Of a stretch of 64,000 nucleotides of DNA, positions 1-8,175 are shown in pieces (within the stretch, counting starts at the first letter, position 1; every line of letters starts with the position of its first letter). Position numbers and translations under genes: made by a program. The stretch comes from Sphingobium xanthum (lineage in GTDB: Bacteria > Pseudomonadota > Alphaproteobacteria > Sphingomonadales > Sphingomonadaceae): assembly GCF_019737615.1 (NCBI RefSeq), contig NZ_JAHKKS010000009.1:118333-182332 (forward strand). The letters run 5' to 3'. Below the pieces are notes generated by a model that was not told where the DNA came from, did no database searches, and saw only the letters and a list, made by a program, of their open reading frames with translations.

Positions 1-133
1 GCAAAGATGGTAGCCACACCCCAGGCATGGGGGAAAAGGCTAGACGTTAGGCCTTACCAAATCGTAACCAGCCGGCCATGCAGCCAGAACGTTCCTGCCG
101 ACATGGCGTCACCGCCATCGCTGTCCGCACGTC

Positions 134-1252
134 ATGACGTCGGTCGATATCCTCATTGTCGGTGGCGGCATGGCGGGCTTCAGCATTGCCGCCGGTCTTG
201 CCGGGCGCGCGTCCGTCCTGCTGATCGAGCAGGAGGAGCATGCGGGCTATCATGCATCCGGCCGCTCGGTCGCCTTCTGGGAGGAAAGTTACGGCGGGCC
301 GGGCGTGCAGCCGCTCACCAGCGCCAGCGGGCCGCTGCTCGCTTCGCCTGATCCGGCTTTCTCCGATGAACCCTTCATGCGGCCGCGCGGCGCGATCCAT
401 ATCGGCCGCGCACAGGACGGGGCGCTGCTCGATGCGCTGATCGCCGACTTTTCCGCGAGCGGCGTCGCGCTCACGCCGGTGACGCGGGAGGATATCGTTG
501 CAGCGTTGCCGCGCTTGCGGCCGGAGTGGACGATCGGTGTCGCCGAGCCGTCCATGTCGGACATCGATGTCGGCGGCCTGCTCGCGGCCTATCGGCGCAT
601 GGCGCGGCGGGGCGGAGCGGAGATTCGGCTTGCGACGCGGCTCGAGGCGGCGCGGCGCGAAGGGGAGCGTTGGCACGTCGAGACCAGCGATGGTCCCGTC
701 TCCTGCGGTATCATCGTGAATGCCGCCGGCGCCTGGGCGGACGATGTCGCGCAGCGCTGCGGGTTTGGCGGCCTGGGCGTCACGCCCTATCGGCGCACGG
801 TCGTGCAACTGCGCTGCCCCGAGGCACCGGCCGACTATCCGCTGGTCGCCGACCTGGCCGGCACCTTCTACTTCAAGGCGGAGGGCGCCGGGCGGCTCTG
901 GCTGTCCCCGCACGACGAGACGCCGGACGAGGCGCGCGACGTCTGGCCGGAGGATCTCGACGTGGCGCTCGCCATCGATCGCTTCACGCAGGTGGTCGAC
1001 TGGCGGATCGAGGCGGTCGAGCACAAATGGGCGGGCCTGCGCAGCTTCGCGCCGGATCGCCTGCCGATCTATGGCCGCGATCCGCGTGCGCCCGGCTTCT
1101 TCTGGTTCGCGGGGCAAGGCGGCTTCGGCATCCAGACCGCGCCTGCCGCTGCCCTGATCGGTGCGGCCTTGCTACTCGGCGAGGCTTTGCCCGCCGCCGT
1201 CGCCGGCATCGATGTCGGCCGCTACGCGCCGGACAGACTTGTCAAATCATAG
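134..1252 (+). CDS. FAD-dependent oxidoreductase, DadA/glycine oxidase type
   Basis: A 372-residue protein of the DAO superfamily. The N-terminus carries the dinucleotide-binding Rossmann signature (VDILIVGGGMAGFSIAAGLA, GxGxxG with the acidic E at the end of the second strand, LLIEQEE). The C-terminal part has the usual FAD-contacting segment (FFWFAGQGGFGIQTAP). Members oxidise amines, D-amino acids or 2-hydroxyacids and pass electrons to oxygen or the respiratory chain; the substrate here cannot be read from the sequence. It is probably cytoplasmic, as no signal peptide or membrane segment is seen. The start is ATG (MTSVDILIV), which places the Rossmann fold directly at the N-terminus. It stands alone on its strand, with the small YegP-type gene 77 bases downstream. 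Confidence 0.85.
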   Translation: MTSVDILIVGGGMAGFSIAAGLAGRASVLLIEQEEHAGYHASGRSVAFWEESYGGPGVQPLTSASGPLLASPDPAFSDEPFMRPRGAIHIGRAQDGALLDALIADFSASGVALTPVTREDIVAALPRLRPEWTIGVAEPSMSDIDVGGLLAAYRRMARRGGAEIRLATRLEAARREGERWHVETSDGPVSCGIIVNAAGAWADDVAQRCGFGGLGVTPYRRTVVQLRCPEAPADYPLVADLAGTFYFKAEGAGRLWLSPHDETPDEARDVWPEDLDVALAIDRFTQVVDWRIEAVEHKWAGLRSFAPDRLPIYGRDPRAPGFFWFAGQGGFGIQTAPAAALIGAALLLGEALPAAVAGIDVGRYAPDRLVKS

Positions 1253-1329
1253 CAATGTTGGCCGTTTAGGCTGGCTCGCCTGAAACCAGGACGATAGGCT
1301 CGGACAGGTCGCAACGCAGGAGATCCGCC

Positions 1330-1503
1330 ATGGCACACAAGTTCGTGATCGAGCAGAACAAGGCCGGGGAATATGTCGCGAAGTTCAAATATAACAGCGA
1401 AGTGATCTTCTGGACCGAAGGTTATTCCAGCAAGGCGGGCGCGAAGAACGCGATCGAGTCGATCCTGAAGAACGGCCCCGGAGCGCCTGTCGAAGAGGAT
1501 TGA
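1330..1503 (+). CDS. YegP/DUF1508 family small protein
   Basis: A 57-residue protein beginning MAHKFVIEQNKAGEYVAKFK and ending GPGAPVEED. It matches the single-repeat DUF1508 (YegP) fold: an alternating beta pattern (KFVIEQNKAGEYVAKFKYNSEVIFWTEGY is split here only for description), followed by a conserved helix with SKAGAKNAIESI. E. coli YegP has two such repeats, this one has one. The family has no firmly established biochemical role. A purine-rich GGAGATCC stretch sits just upstream of the ATG. It is transcribed toward the convergent cytochrome c gene, whose stop lies 57 bases away. Confidence 0.8.
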   Translation: MAHKFVIEQNKAGEYVAKFKYNSEVIFWTEGYSSKAGAKNAIESILKNGPGAPVEED

Positions 1504-1512
1504 GGCAGGTTA

Positions 1513-1539
1513 GCCGGCCAGCGAGCCAGCGCCGGCCGG
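1513..1539. terminator. weak GC hairpin between convergent genes
   Basis: CCGGCC at 1514-1519 can pair with GGCCGG at 1534-1539 across a 14-base loop between the two convergent genes. There is no good T-tract on either side, so it is only a weak candidate for a bidirectional terminator. Confidence 0.25.
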
Positions 1540-1559
1540 ACGGTCCTTGTCCCCAGCGC

Positions 1560-1955
1560 CTATTTCAGCGTCTTGAGATAGGCGATGATGTCGGCCCGAT
1601 TCTTCGGATTGGCGACGCCGGCAAACGCCATCTTGGTGCCGGGCACCTTCTTCATCGGCGCGGTGAGATAGGCCTGCAGCGTGGCCTCGTTCCAGGTGAG
1701 CGCCGCTGCCTTCATCGCAGGCGAATAGTTGAAGCCCGCGACCGTCGCCGCCTTCCGGCCGACGACGCCGCGCAGCGTGGGACCGAGTCCGTTCTTGCCG
1801 GCTTCGGTAGCGTGGCAGATCTTGCACTGGGCATAGAGCTTCGTGCCATTGGCCGCATCGCCCGCCTGTGCGGTGGCAGCGGCAGGGAGCAGGGCGGACA
1901 GTCCAAGGGCGGTAAAAGAAGCGCCGATCAGGCGCGCACGACGAAGGCTAGGCAA
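1560..1955 (-). CDS. secreted c-type cytochrome (class I, cytochrome c2-like)
   Basis: A 131-residue precursor if it starts at the TTG at 1955, which I prefer: GGGAG lies seven bases before it and the product then opens with a clean signal peptide (MPSLRRARLIGASFTALGLS, followed by LLPAAATAQA). The open frame continues upstream to an ATG at 2138, but that extension looks non-coding. The mature part has one haem c site (CKICH) and a distal methionine in GTKMAFAG, with the GLGPTLRGVVGR and ADIIAYLKTL segments typical of mitochondrial-type class I cytochromes c. It is exported and haem-loaded in the periplasm, where it shuttles electrons to a terminal oxidase or reductase. It converges with the YegP-type gene. 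Confidence 0.85.
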   Translation of the reverse strand: MPSLRRARLIGASFTALGLSALLPAAATAQAGDAANGTKLYAQCKICHATEAGKNGLGPTLRGVVGRKAATVAGFNYSPAMKAAALTWNEATLQAYLTAPMKKVPGTKMAFAGVANPKNRADIIAYLKTLK

Positions 1956-2167
1956 TGAGCGACTCCCGAAACTATTGTGACGGCCTCCCCGGCCCAAGGA
2001 GGGCGAAGCAATTCTGTGCGCTGCAACATGAATGCCGTCAACCATCAAAACAGCGCGTCCCGCTCTGGAGCAATCCCGCCCGTCCCGCCGCCAGCGCTTG
2101 ACGGGGCCGGTGAACATGCCGATGACAGCGCAAATCATTCATGGCGACATGATCGAAAGGAGCGGGA

Positions 2168-2674
2168 TTGACCGAGACGACTGCCAGCCTCGCGCAGGAG
2201 ACGAGTGCCAAGCCGAAGCTCGATGGCTCGACCCGGCTCGACCGCGAATATGGCTTCACGTACCGCATCATCCTGGTCGCCCGGCGGTATCGCGCCATGC
2301 TGGACGAGCAGCTCCGTCCGCTCGGCTACGGCACGGCGCGGATGGAAGCGCTCTCCACGATCGCCCGCGCCAGCGAGCCGAGTGCGCAGATCGCCATCGC
2401 CAAGCGGATCGGCATCGAGGGGCCGACTCTGACCCGCATGCTCGATACGCTGGAGGCCGACGGCCTGGTCGTCCGCCGCCCGGACCCGACCGACCGGCGC
2501 ACCAAGCTCATCGAGCTGACCGAGGAAGGCGAAGCCGCGCTGGAGGAGATCATGCGTGTCGCCCATGCCTTCCGCGCGACCGTGCTCAAATCGCTGACCG
2601 ACGACGAACTCGATCAGGCTAATGTCGTGACCGACAAGCTGATGCGCCTGATTTGCGAGGGCGCGCAGCGCTGA
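2168..2674 (+). CDS. MarR family transcriptional regulator
   Basis: A 168-residue winged-helix regulator. After a roughly 25-residue polar N-terminus, residues 30-160 show the MarR pattern: a dimerisation helix (RIILVARRYRAMLDEQLRPL), the recognition region (AQIAIAKRIGIEGPTLTRML), and the wing (VRRPDPTDRRTKLIELTEEG). The start is TTG at 2168; AAAGGAG seven bases upstream supports it and no ATG fits better. MarR proteins usually bind palindromes as dimers and release them on binding an aromatic ligand or on oxidation. The hydroxyacid dehydrogenase/glycerate kinase pair begins 176 bases downstream on the same strand, and a palindrome in that gap (2789-2809) is the obvious candidate target. Confidence 0.9.
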   Translation: MTETTASLAQETSAKPKLDGSTRLDREYGFTYRIILVARRYRAMLDEQLRPLGYGTARMEALSTIARASEPSAQIAIAKRIGIEGPTLTRMLDTLEADGLVVRRPDPTDRRTKLIELTEEGEAALEEIMRVAHAFRATVLKSLTDDELDQANVVTDKLMRLICEGAQR

Positions 2675-2788
2675 AGGGCGCGAGCGCTGGTCGTAACGCA
2701 GAGAGATTGGATGACTCCGTATCGTCTAATCACGGCAAATAAATGGCCCTTTGCTCGCGATGATACTCCACCCCACCCCGCTCTGGAC

Positions 2789-2809
2789 TTACCTATCATC
2801 GATAGATAA
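2789..2809. promoter_or_regulatory. palindromic operator before the hydroxyacid dehydrogenase gene
   Basis: Imperfect inverted repeat TTACCTATC-N3-GATAGATAA (one mismatch in nine-base arms) 41 bases before the dehydrogenase start. A further half-site, CTATCGAT, follows at 2822-2829. Size and symmetry suit a MarR-type dimer, and a MarR gene is immediately upstream. No confident -35/-10 pair could be assigned. Confidence 0.55.
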
Positions 2810-2850
2810 TTGCAGAGCGAACTATCGATCCCCGGGGAGGACCATCAGAC

Positions 2851-3810
2851 ATGTCGGCGAACAGCGCAGGGGCGGCCACGCCCCGCATCGTGCATCTCGA
2901 CAGGATCACCATGGGCGGCATTGCCATACCGCGCCCGTCCGTGCCGCACGACTGGGCCGAGCATGATTTCACCGATGCCGGGCAAGTCGTCGAGCGGCTC
3001 GCCGGCGCGCAGGTCGCCATCATCAACAAGGTAAAGCTGGACGCGGCGACGCTCGCCGCGCTGCCGGACCTCAAGCTGATTGCCGTCACTGCCACCGGCA
3101 CCGACGTCGTCGACAAGGTCGCGGCGCAGGCGCAGGGCATCGAGGTGCGCAATGTCGTCGGCTATGCCGGCACGACCGTCGCCGAGCATGTCGTCATGAT
3201 GATCTTTGCGCTCAGCAAGGGTCTCATTCCCTTCCGCGAGGCCGTGATCGACGGCACATGGGAGAACGGCAAGTCCTTCACCGTCTTCGCCGCGCCGGTG
3301 CGCGATCTGGTCGGCCAGCGCCTTGGCCTGTTCGGCAGCGGCGCGATCGCGCAGGGCGTCGCGCAGCGTGCGCGGGCACTCGGCATGGAGGTCGTGTTCG
3401 CGGGCCGTCAGGGCGCCGCGCCCGGCGAGGGCCGGCTCGCCTTCGAGGAAGTGCTGGCCACGAGCGACATCGTCAGCCTGCATTGCCCGCTCACCGCAGA
3501 GACCCAGCATATGCTGAATGCCGAAACGCTCGCGTCGATGAAGAAAGGTGCCGTCATCATCAACACCGCGCGCGGCGCCTTGATCGATCTCGATGCGCTG
3601 GAAGCCTCGCTGGAGGCGGGCCATATCGGCGGCGCGGGCATCGACGTCGCCCCCGTCGAGCCGCCGCCGCCCGGCAGCCCGATCCTGCGCCTCGCCCGGC
3701 GCAGCAATGTGATCGTGACGCCGCATAGCGCCTGGCTGAGCCATGAGGCCGTGACCGAAGTCGCGCGCATTACCGGCGAGAATGTCGCGACGTTCCTGGC
3801 CGGCCGATGA
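2851..3810 (+). CDS. D-2-hydroxyacid dehydrogenase (hydroxypyruvate/glycerate dehydrogenase type)
   Basis: A 319-residue NAD(P)-dependent 2-hydroxyacid dehydrogenase. The cofactor domain has LGLFGSGAIAQGVAQRA (GxGxxxx motif, about residues 153-170), the signature segment SLHCPLTAETQHMLN, the catalytic Arg in INTARGALID, and the catalytic His in VTPHSAW near the C-terminus. The family reduces 2-keto acids such as hydroxypyruvate or glyoxylate. The next gene, overlapping by ATGA, is a glycerate 2-kinase, so the likely route is hydroxypyruvate to D-glycerate to 2-phosphoglycerate. The start ATG follows GGGGAGG. Control by the upstream MarR protein is inferred from position and the palindrome in the leader. 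Confidence 0.88.
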   Translation: MSANSAGAATPRIVHLDRITMGGIAIPRPSVPHDWAEHDFTDAGQVVERLAGAQVAIINKVKLDAATLAALPDLKLIAVTATGTDVVDKVAAQAQGIEVRNVVGYAGTTVAEHVVMMIFALSKGLIPFREAVIDGTWENGKSFTVFAAPVRDLVGQRLGLFGSGAIAQGVAQRARALGMEVVFAGRQGAAPGEGRLAFEEVLATSDIVSLHCPLTAETQHMLNAETLASMKKGAVIINTARGALIDLDALEASLEAGHIGGAGIDVAPVEPPPPGSPILRLARRSNVIVTPHSAWLSHEAVTEVARITGENVATFLAGR

Positions 3811-5039
3811 CTGGACCGATGCACCCCCGCGCTCTGCTGGAAGCCGCGTTCGAAGCCGCCGTTGCCGCCTGCAAGCGGCCGGAGACGATCGTCGCGGCGC
3901 TGCCGCCCCGGCCCAAGGGCCGCGTCATCGTAATCGCCGCCGGCAAGGGCGCCGTGCCGATGGCGCAGGCGGTGGAAGCACATTGGCCGGAGGCGACCGG
4001 CATCGCGGTCACGCGCACCGGCTATGGCAGCCCCCTCCAGCGCATCGAACTGGTCGAGGCGAGCCATCCCGTGCCGGATGCGGCGGGACTACAGGCCGCT
4101 GCGCGCTGCCTCAAGCTGGCCGAAAGCGCTCAGGAGGGCGATCTTGTGCTGGTGCTGCTCTCGGGCGGGGCCTCGGCCTTGCTCGCTGCGCCATCGGCCC
4201 CGCTCGATCTGCCCGCCAAGCAAGCCGTGACGCGCGCTTTGGTGCGCTCCGGGGCGGAGATCGGCGAGATCAATCTGGTGCGGCGCCATCTCTCGCGCAT
4301 CAAGGGCGGCCGCCTTGCCGCCGCCGCTTTCCCGGCGGACGTGCTGACCCTCGCCGTCTCGGACGTGGTCGGAGACGTGCCGGAGGATATCGGCTCCGGC
4401 CCGACCGTGGGCGACAAGGGCACCATCGCCGACGCGCAGGCCGTGCTCGCGCGTTACGGCATTGCCGATCCCGGCGGCTGGAGCGAGTCCGTCAAGCCGG
4501 ACGACCCACGCCTTGCACGCAGCGGCTTCCAGGTGATCGTGCGGCCGGACGACGCACTTGATGCCGCCGCGGATTATCTGCGCGGCCAGGGCTATGAACC
4601 CGTATTGCTCGATCGCGAAGCGACCGGCGATGCACGCCGCGTCGCGCACGCGCATGCGCAGTCGGCCATTGATGCGCGCACGGCGGGCCGGCGCGCGGCG
4701 CTCATTTCCGGCGGCGAACTGACCGTTACGGTGACAGGCTCCGGCACCGGCGGTCCCAATCAGGAATATGCGCTGGCACTGGGGCAGGCGATCGCCGGCC
4801 GTGCGGGTCTCGCCGCGCTGGCGGCGGATACGGACGGGGTGGATGGCAATCGCGATGTCGCGGGCGCCTATGTCGATGGCGAGACGGTCTGCGCACTGGA
4901 AGAGGCCGATATCGACATCGAGGCGGCCCAGGCCAACAATGATGCCGGCAGCGCGCTCGGCGAGATCGGCGCCCTGTTCGTGCCCGGCCCGACCCAGACC
5001 AACGTCAACGATCTGCGCATCATCCTGGTCGATCCCTGA
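3807..5039 (+). CDS. glycerate 2-kinase (MOFRL/DUF4147 family, TtuD-like)
   Basis: A 410-residue two-domain protein. The N-terminal half shows the DUF4147 features GKGAVPMAQAVE, LVLLSGGASAL and INLVRRHLSRIKGG. The C-terminal half carries the MOFRL motif (ISGGELTVTVTGSGTGGPNQ, then EYAL), which with AADTDGVDGN forms the nucleotide/substrate site. These proteins phosphorylate D-glycerate at C2 using ATP; older annotations called them hydroxypyruvate reductase (TtuD) because of the tartrate operon. The start overlaps the dehydrogenase stop (ATGA), which indicates translational coupling. Full length for the family. Confidence 0.9.
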   Translation: MTGPMHPRALLEAAFEAAVAACKRPETIVAALPPRPKGRVIVIAAGKGAVPMAQAVEAHWPEATGIAVTRTGYGSPLQRIELVEASHPVPDAAGLQAAARCLKLAESAQEGDLVLVLLSGGASALLAAPSAPLDLPAKQAVTRALVRSGAEIGEINLVRRHLSRIKGGRLAAAAFPADVLTLAVSDVVGDVPEDIGSGPTVGDKGTIADAQAVLARYGIADPGGWSESVKPDDPRLARSGFQVIVRPDDALDAAADYLRGQGYEPVLLDREATGDARRVAHAHAQSAIDARTAGRRAALISGGELTVTVTGSGTGGPNQEYALALGQAIAGRAGLAALAADTDGVDGNRDVAGAYVDGETVCALEEADIDIEAAQANNDAGSALGEIGALFVPGPTQTNVNDLRIILVDP

Positions 5040-5118
5040 GCGGGCGGACAAGGCCAATTTGCCCTCGCGACATGCAGGGGCAAACACCGCAATTCGCTCG
5101 CTCCAGTTCCCGCCGCCC

Positions 5119-5508
5119 CTATGCCGGCTCGCGGAACTGGATGACATTGCCTTCGGGATCGGTCCCGTCGCAGGCGCGGAAGCCGGCCCAGACGAACTCG
5201 GCTGAAACCGGCTTCACCGTGCCGCCAAGCGCGGCCGCCTGCGCGCGAATCTGTGCAATGCTCTCGACCGCGAAAACCAGTTTCACCGGCACGTCCATGC
5301 GCGGTTCCGGCGGGTTGGCGATCTGCACGCGCTTGGCGTGAGCGGGCGGCAGCGGATGGATGACGAGCTGGATTGCGTCATTCTCCAGCCGCACGGCGTC
5401 CTCCTCCTCGCCCAGCACCGTCATGGGCACCAGCGTGGCGTAGAACCGCGCGACCCGTGCGGTGTCCTTCGCGAAGATTACAGCACCCGATTTGATCGTC
5501 CTTGCCAC
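5119..5508 (-). CDS. VOC (glyoxalase/PhnB-like) superfamily protein
   Basis: A 129-residue protein with the beta-alpha-beta-beta-beta pattern of the vicinal oxygen chelate fold: AVIFAKDTARVARFYATLV at the N-terminus, DAIQLVIHPLP in the middle and FRACDGTDPEGNVIQFREPA at the end. The start is GTG at 5508, preceded by GGGGAAGG; the frame is open far upstream, but that stretch covers the rpmH promoter and the antisense of rpmH/rnpA and is not believed. The function of such small stand-alone VOC proteins varies (glyoxalase, resistance, dioxygenase) and cannot be fixed here. It faces away from rpmH. Confidence 0.75.
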   Translation of the reverse strand: MARTIKSGAVIFAKDTARVARFYATLVPMTVLGEEEDAVRLENDAIQLVIHPLPPAHAKRVQIANPPEPRMDVPVKLVFAVESIAQIRAQAAALGGTVKPVSAEFVWAGFRACDGTDPEGNVIQFREPA

Positions 5509-5554
5509 GATGCCTTCCCCTTCCCGTTGCGAGGCTATAAACCGGCCCGCGACA

Positions 5555-5583
5555 TTGACAAATCCGCCCGCTTTCCCTATCGG
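5555..5583 (+). promoter_or_regulatory. sigma-70 type promoter for rpmH-rnpA
   Basis: TTGACA at 5555-5560 and TATCGG at 5578-5583 are separated by exactly 17 bases, about 84 bases before the rpmH start. Perfect -35, 4/6 -10. Start of transcription would be near 5590. Confidence 0.7.
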
Positions 5584-5600
5584 CGCCGCTTCGGACGAAC

Positions 5601-5627
5601 GGCCGCCCCTTTCAGGCGGCCCTTTTT
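5601..5627 (+). terminator. attenuator-like terminator hairpin in the rpmH leader
   Basis: GGCCGCC at 5601-5607 pairs perfectly with GGCGGCC at 5615-5621 across the loop CCTTTCA, followed by CTTTTT. It is a textbook intrinsic terminator, yet lies between the rpmH promoter and the rpmH start, about ten bases after the expected transcript start. Early termination, or control of it, is inferred. Confidence 0.6.
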
Positions 5628-5666
5628 GTCGATTCTGCAGACCGATTCGATTTTGAGGAATGAACG

Positions 5667-5801
5667 ATGAAGCGCACCTTTCAGCCGAGCAACCTGGTTC
5701 GCAAGCGCCGGCACGGCTTTCGCGCGCGCATGGCGACGGTGGGCGGCCGCAAGCTGCTGAACGCCCGTCGCGCTCGCGGCCGCAAGAAGCTGACGGCCTG
5801 A
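5667..5801 (+). CDS. rpmH: 50S ribosomal protein L34
   Basis: A 44-residue, strongly basic protein, [20 protein letters not shown] onward to RGRKKLTA, the full and highly conserved L34 sequence. It is a late-assembling large-subunit protein bound near 23S rRNA domain III. GAGGAA lies eight bases before the ATG. The neighbouring order rpmH-rnpA-yidD-yidC is the classic one. A 17-spaced promoter and a terminator-like leader hairpin lie upstream (5555-5627). Confidence 0.97.
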   Translation: MKRTFQPSNLVRKRRHGFRARMATVGGRKLLNARRARGRKKLTA

Positions 5802-5809
5802 TTCCGGAA

Positions 5810-6196
5810 ATGCGGCGCAGCGTGGGTCGCATGACCCGCCGCGCCGACTTCCTGGCCGCCAATCGCGGCCTGCGTGCTCCCATGCCGGGTTTCGTGCTCC
5901 TGCTGCGCGATCGCCGTGACGGCGATTCGGCGATCCGGCTCGGCATCACCGTGACAAAGAAGATCGGCAACGCCGTCATCCGCAACCGGATGAAGCGGCG
6001 TTTTCGCGCGCTCGCCGCCGCCGCTCTGCCGGACAAGGGCGTCGCGGGCGCGGACCATGTGCTGATCGGCCGCGAAGGCGGCATCGAGCGCGACTATACG
6101 ACGCTTGCCGCAGAACTGGACAAGGCGCTGCGCCGCCTGACGGAAAAGCACGAGGCCGGTGAGACCAGCACGCCCCGGAATACGTCGCGCCGATGA
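5810..6196 (+). CDS. rnpA: ribonuclease P protein component
   Basis: A 128-residue basic protein that helps RNase P RNA bind and mature pre-tRNA 5' ends. The RNR signature is clear ([20 protein letters not shown]), preceded by [16 protein letters not shown] chose ATG 5810 ([20 protein letters not shown]), eight bases after the rpmH stop; ATG 5831 (MTRRADFL) is the alternative. The last four bases overlap the yidD start (ATGA), so the pair is translationally coupled. Transcription is expected from the rpmH promoter. Confidence 0.93.
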   Translation: MRRSVGRMTRRADFLAANRGLRAPMPGFVLLLRDRRDGDSAIRLGITVTKKIGNAVIRNRMKRRFRALAAAALPDKGVAGADHVLIGREGGIERDYTTLAAELDKALRRLTEKHEAGETSTPRNTSRR

Positions 6197-6405
6197 TCGC
6201 CCGCGTGCTGATCCTCGTTGCCCGCATCTGGCAAATCGGCCCCAGCCGCATCCTGCCGCCGACCTGCCGCTATAGTCCGAGCTGTTCGCAATATGCGATC
6301 GAGGCGCTCGGGAAACATGGCGCGATAAGGGGTGGCTGGCTGGCGTTGAAGCGGCTATTGCGCTGCCACCCATGGGGCGGCTCCGGCTACGATCCGGTTC
6401 CATAA
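6193..6405 (+). CDS. yidD: membrane protein insertion efficiency factor YidD
   Basis: A 70-residue protein with the invariant YidD core: amphipathic N-terminal helix ([18 protein letters not shown]), [18 protein letters not shown] with its cysteines, and the tail [16 protein letters not shown]. It is a peripheral inner-membrane protein that aids YidC-dependent insertion. Overlaps rnpA by four bases and is followed at 39 bases by yidC. Confidence 0.95.
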   Translation: MIARVLILVARIWQIGPSRILPPTCRYSPSCSQYAIEALGKHGAIRGGWLALKRLLRCHPWGGSGYDPVP

Positions 6406-6444
6406 GCATCTGACGAACAAGACGAGACGGGAAGCCAAATCAAC

Positions 6445-8163
6445 GTGGACGACAAGCGCAATATCATCCTCGCGGTTGTGCTGAGCATCGCGATCCTGTT
6501 CGGCTGGCCCTATGTCTCCAGCCTGTTCTTCCCGACCGCAAACCCGCCGGCAAGACCTGCCGCGTCCGCCCCGGCGACGAACACGCCAACGGCCGGCGCG
6601 CCGACTGCCGGCGCTCCTGCCGCCGATGGGCCGCAGGCGACGCGCGATCGCACGCTGGTGCTGCGCGAGAGCCCGCGCGTCCTCATCGACACGCCCAAGC
6701 TCAAAGGCTCGATCAACCTGAAAGGTGCGCGCATCGACGATGTCGTGCTGCCGACCCACAAGGAAACGCTCGCCAAGGATAGCGAGCCGGTCCGCCTGTT
6801 CAGCCCCAGCGGTACGAAGGACGCCTATTTCGCGAGCTTCTCCTGGTCCGGCGAGGGCCTGAAGCTGCCCGACGCGAACAGCCAGTGGACCGCCGACCGC
6901 CAGACCCTGACGCCCGCCGCGCCCGTGACGCTGCGCTGGGACAATGGCGCGGGTCAGCGCTTCGTCATCCGCCTGTCGGTCGATCAGGACTATATGCTGA
7001 CCGTCGCGCAGACGCTCGAGAATGTTGGCCGCAACCAGATCGTCGCCCGTCCCTATGGCCTGCTCTCGCGCATCGGCCCGTCCAGGGATCCCTCGACCTG
7101 GACGATCCACACCGGACCCATGGGCGTGTTCAACGGCGCGGCGAATTATGACATCGACTTCACCGATCTGGACGAGGAAGGCGACAAGCGCTTCTCGACC
7201 ACCGGTGGCTGGCTCGGCTTCACCGATCTCTACTGGCATGCCTCGCTGATCCCCGCGCAGAACCTGCCGGTCGAGGCGCAGTTCCGCGCCGGCGCCAACA
7301 AGCGCTATCAGGCCGATGTGACCTATGCGCCGAACGTCCTCGCGCCCGGCAAGTCGGTCACCGTCACCAGCCGACTCTTTGTGGGTGCCAAGGAAACGCC
7401 GGTGCTCGAGCGCTATACCGATCAGGAAGGCATCGCCCTGTTCGATCGCGCGATCGACTGGGGATGGTTCCGCTGGTTCGAGAAGCCGATCTTCTACCTG
7501 CTCGATTGGCTGTTCCGTCAAATCGGCAATTTCGGCGTGGCGATCATCTGCCTCACCTTCATCGTGCGCGGCCTGATGTTCCCCATCGCCCAGCGCCAGT
7601 TCGCCTCCATGGCGGCGATGCGGGCGCTTCAGCCGAAGATGAAGGCGGTCCAGGAGCGCTACAAGGACGACAAGGTCAAGCAGCAGCAGGAGATCATGGA
7701 GCTGTATCGCAGCGAGAAGGTCAATCCGCTCGCCGGCTGCCTCCCCATCTTCCTGCAGATCCCGATCTTCTTCGCGCTCTACAAGGTGCTGATGCTGGCG
7801 GTCGACATGCGCCACCAGCCTTTCTTCCTGTGGATCAAGGACCTCTCGGCGCCTGATCCGCTACACATCCTCAATCTGTTCGGCCTGCTGCCCTTCACGC
7901 CGCCGAGCTTCCTTGGCATCGGTATCCTCGCCGTCATCCTCGGCATCACCATGTGGCTGCAGTTCAAGCTGAACCCCGCGCCGATGGACGACATGCAGAA
8001 GCAGATCTTCGCGATCATGCCCTGGATGATGATGTTCGTGATGGCGCCGTTCGCGGCTGGCCTGCTCATCTACTGGTGTACGTCGAACATCCTCACCATC
8101 GCGCAGCAATGGTGGCTGTATCGGCAACATCCGGTGCTGAGCCAGCCCGCGGCGGCGAAATAA
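6445..8163 (+). CDS. yidC: membrane protein insertase YidC
   Basis: A 572-residue insertase. An N-terminal membrane anchor (NIILAVVLSIAILFGWPYVS) leads to a Pro/Ala-rich linker, then a periplasmic P1 domain of about 270 residues of the Gram-negative type. The conserved 60KD_IMP core follows: FGVAIICLTFIVRGLMFPIA with its hydrophilic-groove Arg, a cytoplasmic coiled region (MKAVQERYKDDKVKQQQEIM), then four further membrane segments ending LLIYWCTSNILTIAQQWWL. It inserts membrane proteins alone or with SecYEG. The start is GTG at 6445; there is no better ATG. Length is normal for alphaproteobacteria. Confidence 0.96.
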   Translation: MDDKRNIILAVVLSIAILFGWPYVSSLFFPTANPPARPAASAPATNTPTAGAPTAGAPAADGPQATRDRTLVLRESPRVLIDTPKLKGSINLKGARIDDVVLPTHKETLAKDSEPVRLFSPSGTKDAYFASFSWSGEGLKLPDANSQWTADRQTLTPAAPVTLRWDNGAGQRFVIRLSVDQDYMLTVAQTLENVGRNQIVARPYGLLSRIGPSRDPSTWTIHTGPMGVFNGAANYDIDFTDLDEEGDKRFSTTGGWLGFTDLYWHASLIPAQNLPVEAQFRAGANKRYQADVTYAPNVLAPGKSVTVTSRLFVGAKETPVLERYTDQEGIALFDRAIDWGWFRWFEKPIFYLLDWLFRQIGNFGVAIICLTFIVRGLMFPIAQRQFASMAAMRALQPKMKAVQERYKDDKVKQQQEIMELYRSEKVNPLAGCLPIFLQIPIFFALYKVLMLAVDMRHQPFFLWIKDLSAPDPLHILNLFGLLPFTPPSFLGIGILAVILGITMWLQFKLNPAPMDDMQKQIFAIMPWMMMFVMAPFAAGLLIYWCTSNILTIAQQWWLYRQHPVLSQPAAAK

Positions 8164-8175
8164 GGTGCGCGGCAG

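Noticed and set aside
47..1117. Long open frame on the minus strand opposite the FAD oxidoreductase gene
   Set aside because: Arg/Ala/Pro-rich composition with no family resemblance; it mirrors the codon bias of the + strand gene in GC-rich DNA.
1956..2138. N-terminal extension of the cytochrome c frame to an ATG at 2138
   Set aside because: The TTG at 1955 has a ribosome site and gives a proper signal peptide; the extension is Arg-rich and would bury it.
6355..7815. 486-codon open frame antisense to yidC
   Set aside because: The + strand encodes an intact YidC with all motifs; the antisense product is low-complexity and unrecognisable.
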